A stretch of DNA of 5,664 nucleotides from Paracoccaceae bacterium (GCA_007123625.1 SKKS01000413.1:1-5664), one strand, 5' to 3'. Positions 1 through 5,656 are shown, numbered from the stretch's first letter. The notes: a model not told the origin generated them from the sequence alone. Made by a program: numbers and translations.

Positions 1-274
1 CCGCACAGGACAGCATGAAGCCCGCGCGCCGCCCGTAACGCTGCATGAAGGCCGATAATGGCGTGGCCGAGAGCATGGAGCCCAGCACGATCATGGAAAT
101 CGGCAGGGTGGCGAAGCACAGGTTGGCGGCCAGTGTCTGCCCGGCCAGGCCGCCGATGGTAAAGATCATCGGCATCTGCGCGCCCATGATCGCCTGCGCG
201 GCCACCAGGACAACAACATTGCGCCGCGCACGGGCGTCGGAAGCGGGGGCGATGGGGGTGGTGGCTTCGGTCAT
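1..274 (-). CDS. MFS transporter, N-terminal fragment (runs off the left edge)
   Basis: The minus strand from ATG at 274-272 stays open for 91 codons to the window edge. The translation has a short polar N-terminus ending in RARRN, a first membrane segment at about residues 19-40, a second at about 53-75, and the loop MQRYGRRAG at 77-85. That loop resembles motif A, which major facilitator transporters carry between helices 2 and 3. The product would be an inner-membrane transporter; the substrate cannot be told from this fragment. The start is well fixed, because an in-frame TAG lies only 9 nt upstream (TAG CAA AGC GCC ATG). There is no recognisable Shine-Dalgarno site, so translation may start on a short or absent leader. 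The gene diverges from the glycosylase operon across a 152-nt spacer. Family assignment is by helix pattern and motif A; the remaining helices lie outside the window. Confidence 0.8.
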   Translation of the reverse strand, partial: MTEATTPIAPASDARARRNVVVLVAAQAIMGAQMPMIFTIGGLAGQTLAANLCFATLPISMIVLGSMLSATPLSAFMQRYGRRAGFMLSCA

Positions 275-414
275 GGCGCTTTGCTAGCGTCGATCACGGC
301 AAAGGGGAAGGGCTGTTTTTGCCCGCTGGCGCGTGGCAAGGTGGGGCGCGTCACGGTCGCGGGCAGGGCAGTCCAGGCCAGGGCGGCAGGCCCGGCGCGG
401 GTCTTGGAAATATC

Positions 415-420
415 AAGGAG
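415..420 (+). promoter_or_regulatory. Ribosome binding site of the glycosylase gene
   Basis: AAGGAG sits 6 nt before ATG 427. It decides the start: the same frame is open back to an ATG at 319, but that upstream stretch translates to low-complexity Gly/Arg-rich sequence and is not part of the glycosylase fold. Confidence 0.8.
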
Positions 421-426
421 CAGGCA

Positions 427-1056
427 ATGGTCGGGCGGATATTGCACAGCGAGGACTGCATGGCCGAGGGCGCCGACTGGCTGGCACAGGCCGAGCCGCG
501 CTTTGCCGATGCGCTGGCGCTGACCGGAGTGCCGCCGCTCCGCCGGCGCGCGGACGGATTCGATGCGCTGCTCTCGGCCATCGTCAGCCAGCAGGTCAGC
601 GTGGCGGCGGCGCGCGCGATCTGGGGGCGGATGGAGGCGGCCGGGCTGGTCACGCCTGGGGCCGTGACGGCGGCGTCCGAGGACGCGCTGCGCGCGGCGG
701 GCCTGTCGCGCCAGAAGATCCGCTACGCCCGCGCGCTGGCCGAGGCCGGGATCGACTTCGACGCCCTGCGCGAGGCCCCCGACGAGGCGGTTGTGGCCGA
801 GCTGGTGCGTGTCCCCGGCGTGGGGCGCTGGACCGCCGAGATCTATGCCATGTTCAGCCTGGGCCGGGCGGATGTCTTTGCGCCCAATGACCTGGCCCTG
901 CAGGAGGCTGCGCGGATGCTGTTCGCTCTGCCCGAGCGCCCGCGCGAGGCCGCCCTGCGCCGCCAGGCCGACGCCTGGTCCCCCTGGCGCACGGTTGCGG
1001 CGGGTCTGCTCTGGGCCTATTACCGCGTGGAAAAGGAACGCGAGGGGGTGGCATGA
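427..1056 (+). CDS. AlkA-type DNA-3-methyladenine glycosylase (HhH-GPD family)
   Basis: This 209-aa protein should excise alkylated bases (3-methyladenine and related lesions) from DNA to begin base excision repair in the cytoplasm. The helix-hairpin-helix is at about residues 126-140, with core VPGVGRWTA at 129-137. It is followed by VFAPNDLALQ, in which Asp155 aligns with the catalytic Asp of AlkA/MAG enzymes. SPWRTVAAGLLW at 185-196 matches the conserved C-terminal RPWR-type segment, and the early SAIVSQQVS block (50-58) is the usual substrate-pocket helix. E. coli AlkA is longer because of an extra N-terminal domain; this protein is the compact core form, as in the yeast MAG type. It is the first gene of a tightly packed operon, and its stop overlaps the next start (ATGA, 1053-1056). 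Substrate range cannot be read from sequence alone. Confidence 0.92.
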   Translation: MVGRILHSEDCMAEGADWLAQAEPRFADALALTGVPPLRRRADGFDALLSAIVSQQVSVAAARAIWGRMEAAGLVTPGAVTAASEDALRAAGLSRQKIRYARALAEAGIDFDALREAPDEAVVAELVRVPGVGRWTAEIYAMFSLGRADVFAPNDLALQEAARMLFALPERPREAALRRQADAWSPWRTVAAGLLWAYYRVEKEREGVA

Positions 1057-1724
1057 CGCGGGAACTTCAATCGGGGCGGCGCGGCGCGGCGCAGGGACAG
1101 GCGCGGTCGGTGGTGGTTTTCGTGCATGGCTATGGCGCGGACGGGGCGGACCTGTTGGGGCTGGCCGAGCCGCTGGCGCCGCATCTGCCGGACACGGCGT
1201 TCTACGCGCCCGACGCGCCGGACCGCTGCACCAACAACCCCATGGGCTATCAGTGGTTTCCGATCCCATGGCTGGACGGCTCATCCGAGGCCGCAGCCCA
1301 GGCCGGGCTGTTGCGCGCGGCGGTGGATCTGAACGCGTTTGTGGACCGGGTGCTGGCGGATGAGGGCCTGCCCCCCGAGGCGCTGGCGCTGGTGGGCTTC
1401 AGCCAGGGCACGATGATGAGCCTGCAGGTGGCGCCACGCCGCGCCGCTCCCATCGCGGGGGTCGTGGGCTTTTCAGGGCGGCTGATGCGCCCCGAGGCGC
1501 TGGCTGCCGAGACCGTCAGCCGTCCCCCCGTGCTGCTGATCCACGGCGACGCCGACGAGGTGGTGCCGGTGCAATCGCTCCCCGAAGCCGCGCAGGCGCT
1601 GCAGGGCGCGGGTTTCGAGGTGTTTGGCCATGTCTCCAAGGGTATGGGCCACGGGATCGCCCCGGACGGGCTGTCGCTCGCGCTGAGTTTTCTGCGCGAA
1701 AGGCTGCCGGAGGGCGGGGCGTGA
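1053..1724 (+). CDS. Alpha/beta-hydrolase, phospholipase/carboxylesterase family (YpfH-like serine esterase)
   Basis: This 223-aa cytosolic serine hydrolase belongs to the COG0400 group (acyl-protein thioesterase/carboxylesterase/YpfH). The oxyanion-loop motif HGYGADGADL begins at residue 25. The nucleophile elbow GFSQG places the catalytic Ser at 117. HGDADEVVP gives the probable acid Asp168, and GMGHGI gives the probable His200, so the triad is complete and in the right order. Length is typical of the family. The ATG overlaps the glycosylase stop by 4 nt, and a GAGG purine run a few bases upstream (from about 1042) serves as ribosome binding site. The 3' end overlaps the acyl-CoA dehydrogenase start (GTGA, 1721-1724). 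The physiological ester is unknown. Its position before two acyl-CoA enzymes makes a carboxylic ester or thioester plausible, but that is inference. Confidence 0.9.
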   Translation: MTRELQSGRRGAAQGQARSVVVFVHGYGADGADLLGLAEPLAPHLPDTAFYAPDAPDRCTNNPMGYQWFPIPWLDGSSEAAAQAGLLRAAVDLNAFVDRVLADEGLPPEALALVGFSQGTMMSLQVAPRRAAPIAGVVGFSGRLMRPEALAAETVSRPPVLLIHGDADEVVPVQSLPEAAQALQGAGFEVFGHVSKGMGHGIAPDGLSLALSFLRERLPEGGA

Positions 1725-2854
1725 TCCTGACCGACGAACAGCGGCTGATCCGCGACACGGCGCGCGCCTTTGCCCGCGATGTGCTGGCTCCGGGGGCCGA
1801 TGCGCGGGCGCGGGCAAAGGCCATCGAACCGGACGTGCTGGCGCAGATGGGCGCGTTGGGGTTTCTGGGGATGACCGTGCCCGAGGATCTGGGCGGCGTG
1901 GGGGCGGATTATGTCGCCTACGCGCTAGCGCTGATGGAGGTGGCTGCGGGGGATGGCGCGGTGTCTACGGTGATGAGCGTGCACAACGCGCCCTTCAACG
2001 CGATCCTGCAGCGCTTTGGGTCCCCCGATCAGCAGGCGCGGGTGTTGCGCCCGGCGGCCGAAGGGGCCTTCATCGGTGCCTTTGCACTGACCGAGCCGCA
2101 GGCGGGCTCCGACGCGTCGGCCATCCGCACGCGGGCGCGGCGCACAAATGCAGGCTATGTGATCGACGGCGAGAAGGTGTTCATCACCTCGGGCGCAATC
2201 GCGGGCTGGGCGATCCTGTTTGCGCGGATGGATGGCAGCAGCGGCAAGGACGGCATCACCGCCTTCCTGACGCCCACCGATGCGCCGGGCTATGTGGTGG
2301 CCCGGGTCGAGGACAAGCTGGGGCAGGATGCCTCGGACACCGCGGCGTTGCGGTTCGACGCGCTGGAAATCCCCGAGGACCTGCGCATCGGCGACGAAGG
2401 CGCGGGCTATCGTATTGCGCTGTCGTCGCTGGAAACGGGGCGGATCGGCATTGCCGCGCAGGCGGTGGGCATGGCGCAGGCGGCGCTGGACATCGCGCTG
2501 TCCTATGCGCAGGAGCGCCAGAGCTTCGGCAAGCCGCTGGTCGCCCATCAGGCGGTGGGCTTCCGGCTGGCCGATGCGCGCACACGGCTGGAGGCTGCGC
2601 GCCAGCTGGTGCTGCATGCGGCGCGGCTGAAGGATGCGGGCGTGCCCTGCCTGACCGAGGCCGCGATGGCGAAGCTCTATGCCTCGGAAGCCGCCGAAAC
2701 CATCTGCTCGGACGCGATCCAGACGCTGGGCGGCTATGGCTATACCGCCGATTATCCGCTGGGCCGGATCTGGCGCGATGTGCGGGTCTGTCAGATCTAC
2801 GAGGGCACCTCGGACATTCAGAAACTGCTGATCCTGCGCGGGATGACCGCGTGA
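1721..2854 (+). CDS. Acyl-CoA dehydrogenase (FAD-dependent)
   Basis: This complete 377-aa enzyme should oxidise an acyl-CoA to the 2,3-enoyl-CoA and pass electrons to electron-transfer flavoprotein. The N-terminal helical domain spans roughly residues 1-115. The middle beta domain carries family signature 1, ALTEPQAGSDASA, at 122-134. The C-terminal helical domain carries RQSFGKPL at 266-273 and signature 2 from Gln334 to Asp353, containing LGGYGYTADYPLGR. The probable catalytic base is Glu361 in YEGTSDIQ, the usual place in short- and branched-chain members. The GTG start overlaps the esterase stop by 4 nt, and GGAGG at 1709-1713 lies 7 nt upstream. The end overlaps the next GTG in the same way. 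Chain-length and branching preference cannot be decided from sequence; the racemase-like neighbour hints at 2-methyl-branched acyl-CoA. No ETF genes are in the window. Confidence 0.95.
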   Translation: MILTDEQRLIRDTARAFARDVLAPGADARARAKAIEPDVLAQMGALGFLGMTVPEDLGGVGADYVAYALALMEVAAGDGAVSTVMSVHNAPFNAILQRFGSPDQQARVLRPAAEGAFIGAFALTEPQAGSDASAIRTRARRTNAGYVIDGEKVFITSGAIAGWAILFARMDGSSGKDGITAFLTPTDAPGYVVARVEDKLGQDASDTAALRFDALEIPEDLRIGDEGAGYRIALSSLETGRIGIAAQAVGMAQAALDIALSYAQERQSFGKPLVAHQAVGFRLADARTRLEAARQLVLHAARLKDAGVPCLTEAAMAKLYASEAAETICSDAIQTLGGYGYTADYPLGRIWRDVRVCQIYEGTSDIQKLLILRGMTA

Positions 2855-4026
2855 GCGGGCCAAAGGGTCCGCTTGCGGGCCTGCGGATCATCGAGATGGC
2901 AGGGCTGGGCCCGGCCCCCTTTGCCGCGATGATGCTGTCGGACATGGGGGCCGAGGTGATCCGCGTGCATCCGCTGCGGGCGGGGGCGGAGATCCCGCTC
3001 ATGAACACGCGCTTCGATGTGCTGGCGCGCGGGCGGCGATCGCTTGCCATTAACCTGAAGGCCAAGGGCGCAGCGGCGGTGATGCTGGACCTCGTGGCGC
3101 GGGCGGACGGGCTGATCGAAGGTTTTCGCCCCGGCGTGATGGAGCGGCTTGGCCTGGGGCCGGAGCCGTGCCACGCGCGTAACCCGGGCCTGGTTTACGG
3201 GCGCATGACCGGCTGGGGGCAGGACGGGCCATTGGCCGCACGCGCGGGGCATGACATCGACTATATCGCCCTTTCAGGCGTGCTGGGCGCCATGGGGCCG
3301 CGCGACGGCCCGCCCACTGTACCGCTGAACCTTGTGGGCGATTTCGGCGGAGGTGGGATGCTTATGGCGTTCGGCATGATGTGTGGGTTGTGGCACGCAC
3401 GCGCCACCGGGCAGGGACAGGTGGTGGATGCCGCCATGACCGAAGGCGCTGCGCTGCTGGCGGCCATGCTCTGGGGGTTTCGCGCCGGGGGCGCGTGGCC
3501 GGGGCCGCGCGGCGAGAACCTGCTGGACGGCGGCGCGCCCTACTACGGCACCTATGAATGTGCCGATGGCGGTTTCATGGCCGTGGGCGCGATCGAGGGC
3601 AAATTCTTTGCCGAGTTCTGCGCCCGCATGGGAATCGACCCGGTGCCCGCGCAGAATGATCCCGCGCTCTGGCCCGACCAGCGCGCCGAGTTGGCCCGCC
3701 GCTTCGCCGCACACCCGCGCGCCTATTGGGAAGCGGTATTCGAAGGCTCGGACGCTTGCGTCGCGCCGGTGCTGGACTGGGACGAGGCGCCCGCGCATCC
3801 ACACAGCGCCGCGCGCGGCAGTTTCATCGCCCCCGGCGGCGTTGTCCAACCTGCGCCAGCGCCGCGATTCTCGGCAACACCCGCGCACACCCCCACGCCG
3901 CCGACCGCCCCGGGCGCCGACACGCGCGCCCTGCTGGGGGAATGGGGTCTCGATTCTGACAGGATCGCCCGGCTTGTCGCCAAGGGTGTTTTCGGAGAGG
4001 CCGAAGGGACTGCGCCCGGGCGCTGA
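2851..4026 (+). CDS. CaiB/BaiF family protein, probable alpha-methylacyl-CoA racemase
   Basis: This 391-aa protein belongs to the class III CoA-transferase superfamily and most resembles alpha-methylacyl-CoA racemases, which interconvert 2R- and 2S-methylacyl-CoA. The N-terminus LAGLRIIEMAGLGPAPFAAM (8-27) is typical. Arg99, His134 (GHDIDY), Asp164 (LVGDFGGGG) and Glu249 (GAIEGKFF) fall where the mycobacterial racemase MCR has, from memory, Arg91, His126, Asp156 and Glu241. The offset is +8 at all four. The His/Asp pair favours a racemase over a true CoA-transferase. The C-terminal QPAPAPRFS and LLGEWG elements are also family-like. The GTG start overlaps the dehydrogenase stop by 4 nt with only a weak GGGAT ribosome site (2840-2844), so coupling to upstream translation is likely. 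It is the last gene of the operon, and no convincing intrinsic terminator follows. A transferase role remains possible. Confidence 0.87.
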   Translation: MSGPKGPLAGLRIIEMAGLGPAPFAAMMLSDMGAEVIRVHPLRAGAEIPLMNTRFDVLARGRRSLAINLKAKGAAAVMLDLVARADGLIEGFRPGVMERLGLGPEPCHARNPGLVYGRMTGWGQDGPLAARAGHDIDYIALSGVLGAMGPRDGPPTVPLNLVGDFGGGGMLMAFGMMCGLWHARATGQGQVVDAAMTEGAALLAAMLWGFRAGGAWPGPRGENLLDGGAPYYGTYECADGGFMAVGAIEGKFFAEFCARMGIDPVPAQNDPALWPDQRAELARRFAAHPRAYWEAVFEGSDACVAPVLDWDEAPAHPHSAARGSFIAPGGVVQPAPAPRFSATPAHTPTPPTAPGADTRALLGEWGLDSDRIARLVAKGVFGEAEGTAPGR

Positions 4027-4157
4027 GGTCCAGGCACCGTGCAAGGCAGGGCGGCCTCGTGGCGCAAGGGCCCGACAGACCGCGCGGCTGACCGCTCCGG
4101 GCACGTGTTCCCGACAAATTCATCCCCGCTCATGGAACCCCAGGCGAGTCAAAAGTG

Positions 4158-4190
4158 TTGCTTACAATGGGATGTGCGCCATGCTAGCAT
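4158..4190 (+). promoter_or_regulatory. Candidate promoter of the lipoprotein gene
   Basis: Two overlapping sigma70-type readings fit. One is TTGCTT (4158-4163) with TGCTAG (4182-4187) at 18 nt. The other is TTACAA (4162-4167) with TAGCAT (4185-4190) at 17 nt. Either would place the transcript start about 25-30 nt before ATG 4226. The local AT content is higher than the surroundings, and the -10 candidates fall within a perfect palindrome. Confidence 0.5.
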
Positions 4191-4191
4191 G
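4180..4191. repeat. Perfect 12-bp palindrome CATGCTAGCATG over the candidate -10 region
   Basis: CATGCTAGCATG is identical to its reverse complement. It coincides with the candidate -10 element of the lipoprotein promoter and could be an operator, or could be a chance consequence of the TAGCAT/ATGCTA hexamer. The core GCTAGC also occurs at 283-288, just upstream of the MFS start. Confidence 0.45.
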
Positions 4192-4214
4192 CTCCCGTCA
4201 ATGAGTTCGGGTGA

Positions 4215-4220
4215 AAGGAG
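4215..4220 (+). promoter_or_regulatory. Ribosome binding site of the lipoprotein gene
   Basis: AAGGAG lies 5 nt before ATG 4226. The in-frame GTG at 4211 is upstream of and adjacent to this site and would leave it inside the coding region. ATG 4226 is therefore preferred, and it also gives a normal lipoprotein signal peptide. Confidence 0.85.
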
Positions 4221-4225
4221 ACACC

Positions 4226-4516
4226 ATGTACAAGGTAATGACTGCTGCCGTTCTGGCGGGTACAATGACCTTCGCAGGCTGCACGATGAACGAGCAGGAA
4301 CGCATGATTGCAGGCGGTCTTGTCGGCGCAGGCGCGGGCCTTCTGACTGCAAGCGCATTCCAGGCAAACAGCAACTGGACCATCGTCAGCGTTCTGGCCG
4401 GGGCTGCGGTCGGTACAATGGTTGCTCGCAACGCACAGACCAATGAATGCGCCTACTACGCCGGAACGGACGCCCAAGGCCGCGACCGGTACGACGTGCG
4501 CCCCTGCCCACGGTGA
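4226..4516 (+). CDS. Small glycine-zipper lipoprotein (OsmB-like architecture), function unknown
   Basis: This is a 96-aa envelope protein. Residues 1-18 form a signal peptide (basic Lys3, then a hydrophobic run) ending in FAGC. Cys19 is the probable lipidated residue. Phe at -3 is not the favoured Leu, so the lipobox is imperfect. Two small-residue hydrophobic segments follow: IAGGLVGAGAGLL at 28-40 and VLAGAAVGTMVA at 56-67. They form the paired glycine-zipper pattern seen in E. coli OsmB and related outer-membrane lipoproteins. A polar tail carries Cys75 and Cys94, which could form a periplasmic disulfide. The gene appears monocistronic, with its own promoter candidate and a downstream hairpin. 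Its base composition is lower than the operon's (33/60 and 38/60 GC in blocks 4261-4320 and 4321-4380, versus 44/60 in 2461-2520). The similarity is architectural; no function is claimed. Confidence 0.85.
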   Translation: MYKVMTAAVLAGTMTFAGCTMNEQERMIAGGLVGAGAGLLTASAFQANSNWTIVSVLAGAAVGTMVARNAQTNECAYYAGTDAQGRDRYDVRPCPR

Positions 4517-4566
4517 CGCGCGCAGCCACAGGTGGCCCGACCGCTGCTTGACCGAATTACCTGAAC

Positions 4567-4591
4567 GCGGCGCAGGGTTATCCTGCGCCGC
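4567..4591 (+). terminator. Probable intrinsic terminator after the lipoprotein gene
   Basis: A perfect 10-bp stem, GCGGCGCAGG at 4567-4576 and CCTGCGCCGC at 4582-4591, encloses the loop GTTAT. It lies 50 nt after the stop codon. The following bases, TTCTGCT, make only a weak U-tract, so termination may be partial or Rho-assisted. It separates the lipoprotein unit from parA. Confidence 0.65.
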
Positions 4592-4714
4592 TTCTGCTCG
4601 GGGGCATCGTCCCACAGGCGCCCAGTTATGTGCCGCGCGATTTCGCCGTATGGCGCGTCCATGCTTGCAGTTGCGGCGCTGCAGGTCGGTCTTGCGCCCT
4701 TTCCTGCATCCTCT

Positions 4715-4744
4715 CTGGCGTTCCATCTGGCGCTCGGCTATGAT
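4715..4744 (+). promoter_or_regulatory. Candidate promoter of the ParA-family gene
   Basis: TATGAT at 4739-4744 matches five of six bases of the -10 consensus. CTGGCG at 4715-4720, 18 nt upstream, is a weak -35 (three of six). The transcript would start near 4751, giving a leader of about 55 nt before ATG 4807. Confidence 0.4.
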
Positions 4745-4793
4745 GCTGCAGCGCAGCAAAGAGGCGCCGCATACAGCCGGACCAACAGCGCTC

Positions 4794-4799
4794 AGGAGG
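4794..4799 (+). promoter_or_regulatory. Ribosome binding site of the ParA-family gene
   Basis: AGGAGG is a near-perfect anti-Shine-Dalgarno match 7 nt before ATG 4807. It rules out the in-frame TTG at 4801, which would be only 1 nt away. Confidence 0.88.
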
Positions 4800-4806
4800 G
4801 TTGCGC

Positions 4807-5445
4807 ATGGCGAAGGGCAAGGTCATCACCGTGGCGCAGCAAAAGGGCGGCGCCGGGAAAACGACATTGGCGATCAACCTTGCGGTCGGGCTGATGCGCG
4901 CCGGGCTGCGGGTGGCGGTACTGGATACCGATCCGCAGGGCTCGCTTGGCCGGTGGTTCATGACCCGGCGCGAGGTGCTGGCCGATCCCGGGCTGGCGTT
5001 CGCGACCGCCTCGGCCTGGGGGGTGGGATATGAATGCGAGAAGCTGCGCGGCGAAGCGGATGTGGTGATCGTCGACACTCCACCCAAGGCCGATTCCGAC
5101 CTGCGCCCGGCGCTGCGCGAGGCCGATCTGGTGCTGATCCCGGTTGCGTCCAGCCATGTGGACCTTTGGGCCACCGAAGGTGTCCTGGACCTTGCGCGGC
5201 GATCGGGGAAACCCGCGTTGATCGTGCTGAACCGCGCACGCGCACGCACCAGGCTGGGCGCGGAAGTCGCGGAAGCCGCGCGCGCATTGGACGCCGAGGT
5301 AGCGCCCGCGCAGATCGCCAATCGCGTGCTCTATGCGCAAAGCCTGGGCGAGGGGATGGCGGCGCTGGAGGCAGGGGCAAGCCCAGCCGTGCGCGACGAG
5401 ATGGCAGCGCTTGTCACCCTGGTACGGGAAAGGGTCGGCATCTGA
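4807..5445 (+). CDS. Small ParA/MinD-superfamily ATPase without a ParB partner
   Basis: This 212-aa protein belongs to the COG1192 ParA family of dimerising ATPases that position DNA or protein cargo on the nucleoid. The deviant Walker A is KGGAGKTT at 13-20, with signature Lys13 and P-loop Lys18. The Walker A' motif is LDTDPQGS at 39-46, and the Walker B region is VVIVDTPP at 85-92 with Asp90. All ATPase elements are intact, so the protein should be active. It lacks the N-terminal DNA-binding extension of plasmid type Ia ParA, and the length fits small chromosomal ParA-like proteins (VirC1-, PpfA- or MipZ-type groups). No parB gene lies on either side within the window: upstream is the lipoprotein, downstream at least 219 nt of apparently non-coding sequence. 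The cargo is therefore unknown. It appears monocistronic. Confidence 0.92.
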   Translation: MAKGKVITVAQQKGGAGKTTLAINLAVGLMRAGLRVAVLDTDPQGSLGRWFMTRREVLADPGLAFATASAWGVGYECEKLRGEADVVIVDTPPKADSDLRPALREADLVLIPVASSHVDLWATEGVLDLARRSGKPALIVLNRARARTRLGAEVAEAARALDAEVAPAQIANRVLYAQSLGEGMAALEAGASPAVRDEMAALVTLVRERVGI

Positions 5446-5477
5446 GCGTACCCGACGCGCACGGCGCCTGCGCCCCC

Positions 5478-5493
5478 TGCCCGTTCGCGGGCA
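5478..5493 (+). terminator. GC-rich hairpin with TTCG loop just after parA
   Basis: TGCCCG (5478-5483) pairs with CGGGCA (5488-5493) around a TTCG tetraloop, 32 nt after the parA stop. There is no T-run afterwards, so it is at best a weak intrinsic terminator. It could instead protect the transcript 3' end. Confidence 0.4.
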
Positions 5494-5546
5494 TCGTCCC
5501 CTGCCCCAACGCACCGCAGGTTTCCGTGGTTCTCCCGCCCGTCTTC

Positions 5547-5656
5547 GGCGCGCAAGCGCGCCTCATCCCGTTGGGCGTGGCGGCCCGCGCGCTCTGCGCG
5601 CGCGGGCCGGGCCCAACCCCTGTGCCGTCGCAGGACACCTGCGGCGGTGTCAGGGG
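5547..5656. repeat. Cluster of three consecutive inverted repeats, REP-like intergenic element
   Basis: Three inverted repeats lie end to end. The first, at 5547-5562, is GGCGCG/CGCGCC around CAAG. The second, at 5570-5617, has an outer 7-bp stem GTTGGGC/GCCCAAC, a small internal loop, and an 11-bp perfect stem GGCCCGCGCGC (5582-5592) with GCGCGCGGGCC (5598-5608) around TCTGC. The third, at 5617-5656, has CCCCTG/CAGGGG outside and a 10-bp stem with one G-T pair (5625-5634 with 5638-5647) around ACA. No T-tract follows. The layout and the phrase CATCCCGTTGGGC next to a GCGCGC hairpin resemble intergenic repeats I recall from Rhodobacteraceae genomes. Only one copy lies in this window, so repetition is not shown. 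Open frames across it give low-complexity peptides and look non-coding. Confidence 0.55.

Noticed and set aside
310..324. GGGC-N7-GCCC with a T-run in its loop, considered as a terminator
   Set aside because: The stem is only 4 bp and the T-run is in the loop, not after the stem. It also lies in a divergent spacer where no transcript needs to end.
403..417. CTTG/CAAG hairpin overlapping the glycosylase ribosome site
   Set aside because: Only 4 bp with a 7-nt loop; too weak to argue for translational control.
319..426. Possible 36-residue N-terminal extension of the glycosylase from ATG 319
   Set aside because: The extension is Gly/Arg-rich and unlike the family, and a proper AAGGAG lies just before ATG 427.
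271..1284. Long minus-strand open frame (337 codons) opposite the glycosylase and esterase
   Set aside because: Its translation is Arg/Pro/Ala-rich low-complexity sequence with no family motifs. It overlaps two well-supported plus-strand genes and is a GC-rich shadow frame.
1925..2863. Minus-strand open frame (312 codons) opposite the acyl-CoA dehydrogenase
   Set aside because: The plus strand has full acyl-CoA dehydrogenase signatures. The antisense peptide shows no recognisable fold.
3274..4104. Minus-strand open frame (276 codons) opposite the racemase
   Set aside because: It is antisense to a complete CaiB-family gene with catalytic residues in register, and its composition is typical of shadow frames.
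4098..4113. CGGG/CCCG imperfect palindrome containing CACGTG, considered as operon terminator or parS
   Set aside because: The stem is interrupted and no T-tract follows. Outside the CACGTG core the flanks do not match the parS consensus.
4592..4714. Spacer between the terminator hairpin and the parA promoter, examined for small genes or RNAs
   Set aside because: No start with a ribosome site, no tRNA-like fold and no strong repeat was seen. The open frame from 4628 lacks a ribosome site and runs out of frame into parA.
4184..4759. Minus-strand open frame spanning the lipoprotein and the spacer
   Set aside because: It overlaps a gene with its own ribosome site and signal peptide, crosses a terminator-like hairpin, and has no plausible ribosome binding site or motif.
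4792..5514. Minus-strand open frame opposite parA
   Set aside because: The sense strand encodes intact ParA motifs. The antisense translation is a by-product of high GC.
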